From the NCBI RefSeq assembly GCF_014083985.1, contig NZ_CP046907.1:5776501-5840500 (forward strand): a stretch of DNA of 64,000 nucleotides. Reading direction: 5' to 3'. The notes below the pieces were generated by a model, which saw only the letters and a list, made by a program, of their open reading frames with translations, searched no databases and was not told the DNA's origin. The first letter of the stretch is position 1; the number at the start of each line of letters is the position of its first letter. Below are positions 20,210 through 27,842 of the stretch, piece by piece. The stretch comes from Streptomyces sp. SCUT-3. Its GTDB lineage: Bacteria; Actinomycetota; Actinomycetes; Streptomycetales; Streptomycetaceae. The position numbers and the translations under genes were made by a program.

Positions 20210-21421
20210 TCACGCCCGCCCGGCCGGCGGGGCGCCGAGGACGTCGGCCAGGGCGAGGGCGGCCCGGGCTGCGTCGGCGTGGCTGTTGTACAGGGGCGCG
20301 AAGCCGAAGCGCAGCACGTCGGGGGTGCGGAAGTCGCCGATCACCTCGCGGTCGACCAGTTCCGCCATGACGGCCTCGGCCCGGTCGTGCCGCAGCGACA
20401 CCTGGTGGCCGCGCGGCCCGTCCATCGGGGTGACCACCTCGACGGTGCCCGGCGGCAGCAGCCGTGCCACGCACGCGGCGAAGAACCCGGTCAGGGACAG
20501 CCCCTTGGCCCGCACCTCGGCCAGGTCGACGCCCTCCCACACCTCCAGGGCGGCCTCCAGGGCGAGCAGGGACAGGATGTCGGGGGTGCCGCAGCGGGCG
20601 CGGGCGATGCCCGGCGCGGGCCGGTACCCGGGCTCCATGGCGAACGGCTCGCGGTGGCCGCCCCAGCCGGAGAGCGGCTGGTCGAAGGAGTCCTGCAGGC
20701 GGGAGGGCACGTACAGGAAGGCGGGGGCGCCGGGGCCGCCGTTGAGGAACTTGTAGGTGCAGCCCACCGCCGCGTCCACGCCGAGGGCGTCCAGCTCGAT
20801 CGGCAGCACGCCCACGCTGTGGCACAGGTCCCACACCACGCGCGCCCCGGCGGCGTGCACGAGGGCGGTGGTCCCGGCCATGTCGTGCATGCGGCCGGTG
20901 CGGTAGTCGACGTGGTTGAGCAGGACGACGGCGGTCCGGTCGCCGAGCGCGGACTCCAGGGCGTCGACGGGCACGGGGCGCAGCACTGCGCCGGTCAGCT
21001 CGGCGACGGAGGCGGCGATGTACCCGTCGGTGGGGAAGGTGTCCGTGTCGACCACGATCTCGCGGCGCCCCGGCGGCGCCGTGCGCACCGCCGCGGTGAG
21101 GGCCTTGAAGATGTTCACGCTGGTGGAGTCGGCCACCACGACCTGCCCCGGGGCCGCGCCGACCAGCGGGGCGATCCGCTCGCCGACCCGCTCCGGTGCG
21201 GTCCACCAGCCCTCGGACCACGACCGGATCAGGCGGCCGCCCCACTGCTGCCCGACGACCTGCGCCATGCGCCCGGCGACCCGGCGCGGCGGGGCGCCCA
21301 GGGAGTTGCCGTCCAGGTAGACCGTGCCGGCGGGGAGGTCGAACTCCTCGCGCATGCGTGCCAGCGGGTCCGCCGCGTCCAGCTTCGCGGCGTGCTCGAG
21401 CAGTTCTTCGTGCAGGTCCAT
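20210..21421 (-). CDS. kynU: kynureninase
   Basis: PLP enzyme cleaving L-kynurenine to anthranilate and alanine. 403 residues, the usual length. The N terminus carries the family segment VYLDGNSLGAPPRRV, substrate/PLP residues occur in ADSTSVNIFKAL, and the PLP lysine is in GCTYKFLNGGPGAPAFLYV. The C-terminal domain (FRTPDVLRFGFAPLYN) is complete. It lies 84 bp downstream of kynA on the same strand. Together they take tryptophan towards anthranilate; a kynurenine formamidase is not in the window. Confidence 0.93.
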   Translation of the reverse strand: MDLHEELLEHAAKLDAADPLARMREEFDLPAGTVYLDGNSLGAPPRRVAGRMAQVVGQQWGGRLIRSWSEGWWTAPERVGERIAPLVGAAPGQVVVADSTSVNIFKALTAAVRTAPPGRREIVVDTDTFPTDGYIAASVAELTGAVLRPVPVDALESALGDRTAVVLLNHVDYRTGRMHDMAGTTALVHAAGARVVWDLCHSVGVLPIELDALGVDAAVGCTYKFLNGGPGAPAFLYVPSRLQDSFDQPLSGWGGHREPFAMEPGYRPAPGIARARCGTPDILSLLALEAALEVWEGVDLAEVRAKGLSLTGFFAACVARLLPPGTVEVVTPMDGPRGHQVSLRHDRAEAVMAELVDREVIGDFRTPDVLRFGFAPLYNSHADAARAALALADVLGAPPAGRA

Positions 21422-21505
21422 GCGGGGGTGCCTTCCGGGTGGCGGGGTCGGTCGGACGACGGGTTCGGTCGGGGCGCGGGGGGCCGGGGAGGGGCAGGGG
21501 GCCGG

Positions 21506-22369
21506 TCAGACGTGGGAGCGGGCGGTCCACAGCTCGGGGAAGACGGTGCGCTGCGCGCGCTTCTCCAGCCACGCCACCCCGGCGGAGCCGCCGGTGCCCG
21601 CCTTGGCTCCCATGGCGCGGCGCGTGGCCAGCAGGTGGTCGTGGCGCCAGCGGGTGAACTCCTCGGCCACGTCGGTGAGGGCCTCGCCCAGCTCGGTCAG
21701 CTCGCCGGGTTCGGCGGAGTAGACGCCGGCCCAGACCGCCTCCACCCCGGGGGAGGGGACGTACGCGCCGGCCGGGTCGCGGTCGAGGACCTCGGCGGGC
21801 ACCGGGTGGCCGCGGCGCGCGAGGAGGGTCAGGGCCTCGTCGTACAGGCTGGGCTCGGCCAGGGCCGCGGTCAGCTCGGCGTGCAGGGCGGGCACCGCGC
21901 GGTGCGGGACGAGCATCGAGGCGGACTTCTCGCCGAGCAGGAACTCCAGGTGACGGTAGGCGCCGGACTGGAACCCGGAGCCCTCGCCCAGCGAGTCGCG
22001 GAAGGAGTTGAACTCGCGCGGTGTCATCCGGGAGATCGGCCGCCAGGCGGCGCGCAGGGCCTGGAGCTGCCCGGTGCTGCGCCGCAGGGCGGCGACCGCG
22101 CCGGGCACGTCGTCGTGGCGCAGCCGCTCGCGGGCGTGCCGCCACTCGAAGGAGATCAGCCCGAAGTACAGCTCCATGACCTGGGTGACGACGAGGAACG
22201 ACATCTCCAGGGGTTCCTTGGTGGCAGTCCTCTGGAGGGAGTGCAGCACCGAGGCGTGCACGTAGTCCTCGTAGGGGGTGGTGCCGCCGAAGTCGAGCTT
22301 CGGGTTCGGGTCGGACGGCGCGGCCGGGGCGGCCGTCACCGGACAACCGTGGTGCTGGTCGGCCGTCAT
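21506..22369 (-). CDS. kynA: tryptophan 2,3-dioxygenase
   Basis: Heme dioxygenase opening the indole ring of L-tryptophan to N-formylkynurenine. 287 residues. Typical segments are TPYEDYVHASVLHSLQ near residue 32, ELYFGLISFEW, FNSFRDSLGEGSGFQSGAYR, and the C-terminal loop with GAKAGTGGSAGVAWL. The heme-ligand His is in FTRWRHDHLLATRRAMG. It is the first gene of a kynA-kynU transcript and is divergent from an Lrp-type regulator that probably controls it. Confidence 0.93.
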   Translation of the reverse strand: MTADQHHGCPVTAAPAAPSDPNPKLDFGGTTPYEDYVHASVLHSLQRTATKEPLEMSFLVVTQVMELYFGLISFEWRHARERLRHDDVPGAVAALRRSTGQLQALRAAWRPISRMTPREFNSFRDSLGEGSGFQSGAYRHLEFLLGEKSASMLVPHRAVPALHAELTAALAEPSLYDEALTLLARRGHPVPAEVLDRDPAGAYVPSPGVEAVWAGVYSAEPGELTELGEALTDVAEEFTRWRHDHLLATRRAMGAKAGTGGSAGVAWLEKRAQRTVFPELWTARSHV

Positions 22370-22403
22370 GTTCGCTCACTTCCTTCGGGGGAGTCGGACG
22401 ACA

Positions 22404-22439
22404 GCCATTGTGCGAAGCGGTGCGGCGATTGCGAATGGC
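22404..22439. promoter_or_regulatory. candidate dyad operator between kynA and the Lrp gene
   Basis: GCCATT (22404-22409) and AATGGC (22434-22439) form the ends of a dyad in the 137-bp divergent gap, with related TGCGA/TTGCGA sequences inside. AsnC/Lrp proteins bind extended loose dyads, so this is a plausible but weak site. Confidence 0.3.
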
Positions 22440-22506
22440 CGGTGCCCCGGCGAACGGGCCTGTGATCTTACGACCGCGAACGAATCCCGCGGATAGGCTG
22501 ACGATC

Positions 22507-22971
22507 GTGAAAATCACTCTGGACGCCCTCGACCGGGCCCTGCTGGACGCCCTCCAGGCGGACGCCCGCCTGTCGTTCAACGAGCTGGCCCGCAGGGTCC
22601 ACCTGTCCCCGCCGACCGTCGCCCAGCGGGTGCGCCGCATGGAGGAGGCCGGGGTGATCACCGGCTACCGGGCGCAGGTCGACCCCGTCGCGGCCGGGCT
22701 GCCGGTCGTGGCCCACGTGCGGATGAAGTGCTACGGGGCGCGCTGCATCACCGTCCACCCCGAGCTGCTGGAGGACCTGCCCGAGGTGGTGGAGGTCTCC
22801 CGGCTCACCGGCGACATCTGCTCGATGGCCAAGGTCGTGACGGAGTCGGTCATGGAGCTGGAACGGGTGCTGGAGCGGCTGGCCTCCTACGGCGGCACCT
22901 CCTCCGCCATGGTGCTGTCCACGCCGATCGCCTGGCGTCCGCTGCCCCACCCTTCCGCGGACCGCGGCTGA
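22507..22971 (+). CDS. Lrp/AsnC family regulator, probable kyn operon control
   Basis: 154 residues. The N-terminal helix-turn-helix is LDRALLDALQADARLSFNEL followed by VHLSPPTVAQRVRRMEEAG. The C-terminal RAM ligand domain contains VVEVSRLTGDICSMAKVV, the amino-acid-binding region of the family. It starts at GTG 22507, divergent from kynA, so tryptophan or kynurenine sensing is a reasonable inference. It ends 24 bp before the convergent sigma gene. Confidence 0.85.
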   Translation: MKITLDALDRALLDALQADARLSFNELARRVHLSPPTVAQRVRRMEEAGVITGYRAQVDPVAAGLPVVAHVRMKCYGARCITVHPELLEDLPEVVEVSRLTGDICSMAKVVTESVMELERVLERLASYGGTSSAMVLSTPIAWRPLPHPSADRG

Positions 22972-22995
22972 GCCCCCGGGCGCGGCCCGCCCGGC

Positions 22996-24178
22996 TCAAC
23001 ACCCGCGGGCGTTGAGCCGGGCGGCCCGGCGCGTCAGGTGGTCGCGCTCGGCGAGGTCGGTCGCCTTCCGGGCCGCCTCGGCGTACAGCCGTGCCGCCGT
23101 GACCGGGTCGCCGTCGCGCTCGTGGAGGTACGCGGCCACCGCGGTGCGGCGGGGCACCGATGCGTCCAGTTCGGCGAGCGCGGCCAGGCCGGCGCGCGGC
23201 CCGTCGGCCTCGCCGACGGCCACCGCGTGGTTGAGCCGGACGACCGGGCTGCCGGTCAGGCGCACGAGCTCGTCGTACCACTCGACGATCTGCACCCAGT
23301 CGGTCTCCTCGGCGGTGGGCGCGTCGGCGTGGAGCGCCGCGACGGCGGCCTGGGCCTGGAACTCGCCCAGCCGGTCGCGGGCGAGCGCCGCCTTCAGGAT
23401 CCCGACGCCCTCGGCGATCGCCCCGGTGTCCCACAGCCCGCGGTCCTGCTCGGCGAGCGGCACCAGGCTGCCGTCGGGCGCGGTCCGGGCGGCGCGCCGG
23501 GCGTGGTGGAGCAGCATGAGGGCGAGCAGCCCCGCCACCTCGGGGTGGTCGATCACGGCCGCGAGCTGCCGGGTGAGGCGGACGGCCTCGGCCGCGAGGT
23601 CGACGTCGCCGGAGTAGCCCTCGTTGAAGACCAGGTAGAGGACGCGCAGCACGGTGGCGACGTCGCCGGGCCGGTCGAACCGCACACCGGAGACGGTGCG
23701 CTTGGCCCGGCTGATCCTCCCCCAGCCTTCGGCCGGGGGGGACCCCCAGCGCCATGGTCGCCTCGGGCACCAGGTAGGCCCGGGCGATCTGGCGGGTGGT
23801 CAGCCCGCCGACGGCGCGCAGCGTGAGCGCGACCGCGGACGACGGCGTCAGCGACGGGTGGGCGCACAGGAAGTAGAGCCGGAGCGTGTCGTCCACCGCG
23901 GGCACGGGCCCGGGCGCCGGCTCCTCGTCGACGAGGTCCTCGCGCCGGCGGCGGGCGGCGTCGGACCGGGCCGCGTCGAGGAACCGGCGCCAGGCCACGG
24001 TGACCAGCCAGCCCTTCGGGTCCCGCGGCTGCCCGGCCGGCCGGACGCGGACCGCCTCGACCAGCGCGTCCTGCACGGCGTCCTCGGCCGCCGCGAAGTC
24101 GGCCCCGCGGCGGACGAGGACCCCGAGCACGCCCGGCACGAGGCTCCGGAGCAGGAGCTCGTCCATGCCGGAGCTCAC
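22996..24178 (-). pseudogene. ECF sigma factor with SnoaL-free helical C domain (DUF6596 type), disrupted by a small palindromic insertion
   Basis: The 5' part encodes sigma region 2 (AAEDAVQDALVEAVRV, PKGWLVTVAWRRFLDAAR) and most of region 4 (GLTTRQIARAYLVPEATMA). The 3' part, in another frame, encodes the long helical C domain (VATVLRVLYLVFNEGYSGD to RLNARGC) typical of ECF factors paired with DGPF/YCII proteins. Between them, at 23717-23749, lies a 33-bp C/G palindrome that replaces about 6 expected bases, a net gain near 28, placed in the region 4 recognition helix. No single-base repair fits. GTG 24178 overlaps the stop of the DGPF gene (GTGA). The factor is probably inactive unless the element is absent in other isolates. 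Confidence 0.75.
23717..23749. repeat. 33-bp C/G palindromic element inside the sigma gene
   Basis: CTCCCCCAGCCTTCGGCC followed by a 7-G run and ACCCCCAG. It folds as CCCCCAGCC-TTC-GGCCGGGGG with one wobble, plus an outer GGGGG/CCCCC complement. It resembles small palindromes I remember as dispersed between Streptomyces genes; no search was made. No flanking duplication is obvious. Confidence 0.7.
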
Positions 24179-24582
24179 TCCGTGACGGTGGGCGGGGCGG
24201 TCAGGAACGGGCGCACCTCGAGCCACTCGTGGATCGGCCTCCCGCCCGCCCCGGGGGCGGCCGACAGCTCCCCGGCCAGCTCGACGGCGCGCTCCCGGCT
24301 GTCGACGTCGATCACCATCCAGCCGGCGACGAGGTCCTTGGTCTCGGCGAACGGGCCGTCGGTGACCGGCGGGCGGTCCTCGCCGCCGTACTGCACCCAC
24401 ATCCCCTCGGGGGCGAGCGCCTGGCCGTCGACGAACTCGCCGGTCTCCTCGAGCCGGGCCGCGAAGTCGCTCATGTACTGCATGTGCGCCGAGATCTCCT
24501 CCGGAGTCCACCGGTCCATGGGCACGTCGTTGACCGGAGCCGGGGCGCCGCGGTAGTGCTTCAGCAGCAGGTACTTGGCCAT
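24175..24582 (-). CDS. DGPF/YCII-domain protein, partner of the ECF sigma factor
   Basis: 135 residues with the hallmark TDGPFAETKDLVAGWMV. DGPF-domain proteins are regularly encoded beside this ECF sigma class and are thought to act in its control. The fold is a dimeric ferredoxin-like barrel; residues such as MAKYLLLKHYRG at the start and WLEVRPFLT at the end are typical. It is upstream of and translationally coupled to the sigma gene (GTGA). With the sigma gene broken its role may be lost. Confidence 0.85.
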   Translation of the reverse strand: MAKYLLLKHYRGAPAPVNDVPMDRWTPEEISAHMQYMSDFAARLEETGEFVDGQALAPEGMWVQYGGEDRPPVTDGPFAETKDLVAGWMVIDVDSRERAVELAGELSAAPGAGGRPIHEWLEVRPFLTAPPTVTE

Positions 24583-24735
24583 CGCATTTCTCCTCGGTGC
24601 TGGTGCAACCCATTGTGGTCGCCTTCACCCCGGGGACGGAGCCGGTCACGGGTTCTCGACATCGCCGACCGAAGTTTCCCTCGTTTCCCTCCGAAGTCGC
24701 CGTCCGAGCGCCTCGGGGAGCACCGGGCACTCCAA

Positions 24736-24757
24736 TAATGCGACGGGTGTTGCATTA
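24736..24757. promoter_or_regulatory. probable autoregulatory operator of the TetR gene
   Basis: TAATGC-N10-GCATTA, with further internal symmetry (AC...GT), ends two bases before ATG 24760. A palindrome of this size over the start region is typical of TetR self-repression. If the overlapping TAGGAT (24756-24761) is the -10, translation may begin at GTG 24802 instead. Confidence 0.55.
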
Positions 24758-24759
24758 GG

Positions 24760-25470
24760 ATGCCGGCGCGACACCCTCCCTCCGAGCAGACGGATAGGCC
24801 AGTGACGACTCCCGCAGTTCCAGGCCCGGAAGGCCCCCGGCCGGCACCGGCCCGGCGCCGACCCGGGGGCCGTACCGCCCGTGTCCGTGCGCAGGTGCTC
24901 GACGCGGTCCTCGCCGAGCTCGGCGAACACGGTTACGACGGGCTCACCGTGGACGGCGTCGCCGCCCGCGCGGGCGTGCACCGCGCCACGGTGTACCGGC
25001 GCTGGGGGGACGTCGGCGGCCTGCTCGCCGACGTCCTCGACGCGGCGGGCGACGACGACTGGCAGCCGCCGGACACCGGCTCACTGGAAGGCGACCTGGC
25101 GGCACTGAACCAGGAGATCCAGGAGGCACTGACCGCGCGGCCGCCGATCGTGGCAGCACTGATCGCCGCCTCGTTCCGCTCCGAGAAGGCCGCCCACGCC
25201 CAGCAGCGGTTCTGGGAGGACCGGTACGCCCGCTGCGGGACCGTCGTCGACCGGGCCGTCCGGCGCGGCGAGCTCCCGCCGCAGACCGACGCCCGGCGGC
25301 TGCTCGTCGCCGCCACCGCGCCGCTCTACCACCAGCTGGTGCTCCTCCGCACGCCCTCCGACCCGCGAATGCCCGGCGACGCCGCCAGGGCCGCCGCCCT
25401 CGCCGCGGCCGCCGGAGCCTTCGCCGGATCCCCGTCGGCGGGCGACGCCCGAGGGGCGTCCCGCAACTGA
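24760..25470 (+). CDS. TetR/AcrR family regulator
   Basis: 236 residues from ATG 24760, or 222 from GTG 24802. After a Pro/Arg-rich tail the DNA-binding domain reads VLDAVLAELGEHGYDGLTVD then VAARAGVHRATVYRRWG, the canonical TetR helix-turn-helix. The C-terminal helical domain is of the TetR_C class found near efflux and degradation genes. The target is unknown. The nearest candidates are its own gene and the VOC protein downstream. Confidence 0.85.
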   Translation: MPARHPPSEQTDRPVTTPAVPGPEGPRPAPARRRPGGRTARVRAQVLDAVLAELGEHGYDGLTVDGVAARAGVHRATVYRRWGDVGGLLADVLDAAGDDDWQPPDTGSLEGDLAALNQEIQEALTARPPIVAALIAASFRSEKAAHAQQRFWEDRYARCGTVVDRAVRRGELPPQTDARRLLVAATAPLYHQLVLLRTPSDPRMPGDAARAAALAAAAGAFAGSPSAGDARGASRN

Positions 25471-25554
25471 CCCTCGGCACGGGGACGGCTGCGGCCGACA
25501 GGCTTGCCCAAAAAGGGATACGGGCAACAGGGTTCCCCCTGCTACGGTGCGCCG

Positions 25555-25989
25555 ATGTCGTCGATCAAGCAGTTCCAAGTCACCTTCGACTGCGCAGAAC
25601 CTGCGCGCCTCGCCGGTTTCTGGTGCGAGGTGCTGGGGTACGTCGTACCGCCGGTCCCGGAGGGGTTCGCCACGTGGGAGGACTACCACCGCTCGCTGCC
25701 GCCCGAGGAGCAGGTCGTCTACTTCGCGTGCACCGATCCCTCGGGCACGGGCCCGCGTCTGCTCTTCCAGCGCGTTCCCGAGGGGAAGGCCGTCAAGAAC
25801 CGGGTGCATCTCGACGTGCGGGCCGGCACCGGACTCGTGGGCGCGGAGCGCCTCGCCGTGCTGGAGGCCGAGTGCGCACGACTGGTCGCGCTCGGTGCGG
25901 TACACGTGCGAACGCTGCTCGCCGACGACGACAACGAGTCGTGCATCCTGATGCAGGACATCGAGGGCAACGAATTCTGTCTCGACTGA
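25555..25989 (+). CDS. VOC (glyoxalase-fold) family protein
   Basis: 144 residues with two beta-alpha-beta-beta-beta modules. The first begins FQVTFDCAEPARLAGFWCEV and the second contains NRVHLDVRAGTGL and ends MQDIEGNEFCLD, the usual metal-site Glu region. The frame extends upstream, but ATG 25555 sits exactly at the first strand. Members of this subgroup have unknown substrates; a resistance or small-molecule modifying role is possible. It ends 59 bp from the convergent exporter gene. Confidence 0.83.
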   Translation: MSSIKQFQVTFDCAEPARLAGFWCEVLGYVVPPVPEGFATWEDYHRSLPPEEQVVYFACTDPSGTGPRLLFQRVPEGKAVKNRVHLDVRAGTGLVGAERLAVLEAECARLVALGAVHVRTLLADDDNESCILMQDIEGNEFCLD

Positions 25990-26048
25990 GCGGCGGTGCT
26001 CGGTGAGCCCCCGGCGTCCCCGGGTGTCCGAGGGAGCGTTCTCGTACG

Positions 26049-27227
26049 TCACCGGAGCACCTCGGTGCTTCGGCCGGCCGCGACCACGGCGCGGAAGGGG
26101 AACGCGACGAGCAGTGCGATCGCCACCAGGAGCCCGCTCGCCCACAACGGCCCGAGGTTCCCGGCCGTGGTGCCGAGGGTCGTCGCGGCGACGAGGGGGC
26201 CGGTGGCGGCGCCGACGTTGAGCGCCGCGGTCGCGTACGACCCGGCCATGGAGGGGGCTTCCGCGGCCTCGTGGAGGACCCGTGCGATCAGGGTGCTGCC
26301 CAGCGCGAACGACAGGCCGCCCTGCACGAACACGAGGGCGAGCAGGGCGGCCGGCTCGTCGGCCAGTACGGCGAGGGCCGGCCAGCCGAGGAGCAGCAGG
26401 GGGCCGCCGACCGCGACGACCGAACCGGGACGCCGGTCGGACAGCCGGCCGGCGACGGTGACCCCGGCGAAGGAACCGGCGCCGAAGAGCACCAGGACGA
26501 CGGAGATCCACAACTCGCCCAGCCCGGCGGTGTCGGTCACGACGGGGGCGAGGAAGGTGAAGCTTCCGAACGTCGCCGCGTTCACCAGCGCGCCGAGCAG
26601 CATCACCAGGATCAACGGCGGCCTCGTGAGTTGGGCGAGCTCCGCCCGCAGGGCGGGCCCGCCGGCCGCCTCTCCCTGCGCGCGTCCCGCCGGGACCGCC
26701 TTCAGGATGCCGAGGGCGGCGGGCAGGCAGAGAGCGGCGACGGCCCAGAACACGGCCCGCCAGCCGAGCGCCGTGCCGAGTACCGACCCGCCGGGGACAC
26801 CGGCGACCGTGGCCACCGTCGTGCCCGACAGCAGCACGGCCAGCGCGCGTCCCTTCCTGTCGGGCGGGACCAGTGCGGCGGCAGCCGTCAGAGCGACGGC
26901 GAGGAACCCCGCGTTCGCGAGCGCGGCGACGACCCGGGTGGCGAACAGGACCGGGAAGCTCGTGGTGACGGCGCCCACGGCGTGAGCCGCCGCGAAGGCG
27001 AGGACGAACCCGAGAAGACCGGAGCGCCGGGGCCAGTTGCGGGCAAGCGCGGCCACAAGAGGGGCACCGACGACCATGCCGACCGCGAAGGCCGAGGTGA
27101 GCGTGCCTGCCGCCCCGACGGTGACGTCGAGGTCCGAGGCGATGTCCGGCAGGAGGCCGGCGAGCATGAACTCCGAGGTGCCCATGGCGAAGACCGCCAG
27201 GGCAAGCAGATACAGCGGGAGAGGCAT
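26049..27227 (-). CDS. cmlR: MFS exporter, Cmx/CmlR chloramphenicol-efflux type
   Basis: 392 residues with 12 predicted transmembrane helices. The N terminus PLYLLALAVFAMGTSEFMLA and the motif region LLPDIASDLDVTVGAAGTL are characteristic of the Cmx/CmlR drug-proton antiporters, and the length equals that remembered for the Streptomyces lividans protein. It would export chloramphenicol-like compounds from the cytosol. ATG 27227 is chosen because the first helix starts there; upstream in-frame codons are Arg/Pro-rich. About 115 bp of leader with a candidate leader peptide precedes it. The specificity is inferred from family resemblance. Confidence 0.8.
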   Translation of the reverse strand: MPLPLYLLALAVFAMGTSEFMLAGLLPDIASDLDVTVGAAGTLTSAFAVGMVVGAPLVAALARNWPRRSGLLGFVLAFAAAHAVGAVTTSFPVLFATRVVAALANAGFLAVALTAAAALVPPDRKGRALAVLLSGTTVATVAGVPGGSVLGTALGWRAVFWAVAALCLPAALGILKAVPAGRAQGEAAGGPALRAELAQLTRPPLILVMLLGALVNAATFGSFTFLAPVVTDTAGLGELWISVVLVLFGAGSFAGVTVAGRLSDRRPGSVVAVGGPLLLLGWPALAVLADEPAALLALVFVQGGLSFALGSTLIARVLHEAAEAPSMAGSYATAALNVGAATGPLVAATTLGTTAGNLGPLWASGLLVAIALLVAFPFRAVVAAGRSTEVLR

Positions 27228-27341
27228 CGAGTGGCTCCGAGGTGAGGGAGAAGCACGAGAAGGTCGTCCCGTCACCGCGGCCGGCCCCCGGGGGCACAGC
27301 CGTCCCACCGCATGACGCGGCACGACGACAGGGCTACGGGT

Positions 27342-27407
27342 TCAGTGCTTCAGGGGGCTGACGGCGTGACCGAAAGCCCCCACCGTGTCCGACTCAGGAC
27401 TCGACAT
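27342..27407 (-). CDS. candidate 21-aa leader peptide of the exporter gene
   Basis: From ATG 27407 the frame encodes MSSPESDTVGAFGHAVSPLK plus one residue and stops at 27342, 114 bp before the exporter ATG. TACCGT lies 7 bases upstream of the ATG, so the message may be leaderless. Chloramphenicol exporters of this family are known to be controlled by ribosome stalling in short leaders. A G/C hairpin (GGGGGCC and nearby complements) lies between leader and gene. This is a plausible attenuator, unproved. Confidence 0.35.
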   Translation of the reverse strand: MSSPESDTVGAFGHAVSPLKH

Positions 27408-27842
27408 GGCCCGTACGGTACCCGACCGGTGACCCCGGAACACTCCGTTTCCACCGGCATCGGCCTGTGCCGCCGACGCCGTGTCCGGCGGTCCCGGGCG
27501 CCGGGCGCACCCGCCGCGGCGGGGGTGGTGCGCCCGGTCCGGGCCGATCCGCGAAGAGCCCCTTTTCCCGCAGGGGCCCCGGCGTACGGCCGACGTGTTC
27601 ACCGGAAATTCCCTTTTCTGCAAACCCGCGTCGGTGGATTCCTTCAGCAACCCGTCCGACCTGCGACGCAGCGATGGCCGAATTGTCGTCGGCATGTGCG
27701 GCAACTGGCCGAAAACAATCGGCGGTCTGCGGAAAATCCCCGGTTGACCCTAGGCTTCCCCCTGGCCGGGGCAGGGGTTGGTCCCCGGCCGCCCTTTCCT
27801 TTTCCTCCTTTTGCCGACCGCTTCGTTTCCGGGGGTTGTTCC
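27408..27842. other. 435-bp divergent gap between the exporter leader and the conservon
   Basis: No gene was recognised. An 11-bp stem (CCGGGCGCACC at 27501-27511, complement at 27527-27537) could be a terminator or RNA structure. Composition becomes richer in A/T from 27590 to 27760, which probably contains the conservon promoter; TTGACC occurs at 27745-27750 but without a convincing -10. A pyrimidine-rich run follows up to the cvnA GTG. Confidence 0.5.

Noticed and set aside
23700-23760. Simple homopolymer error in the sigma gene
   Set aside because: The disagreement with the expected protein is about 28 bases of palindromic sequence, not one base in a run.
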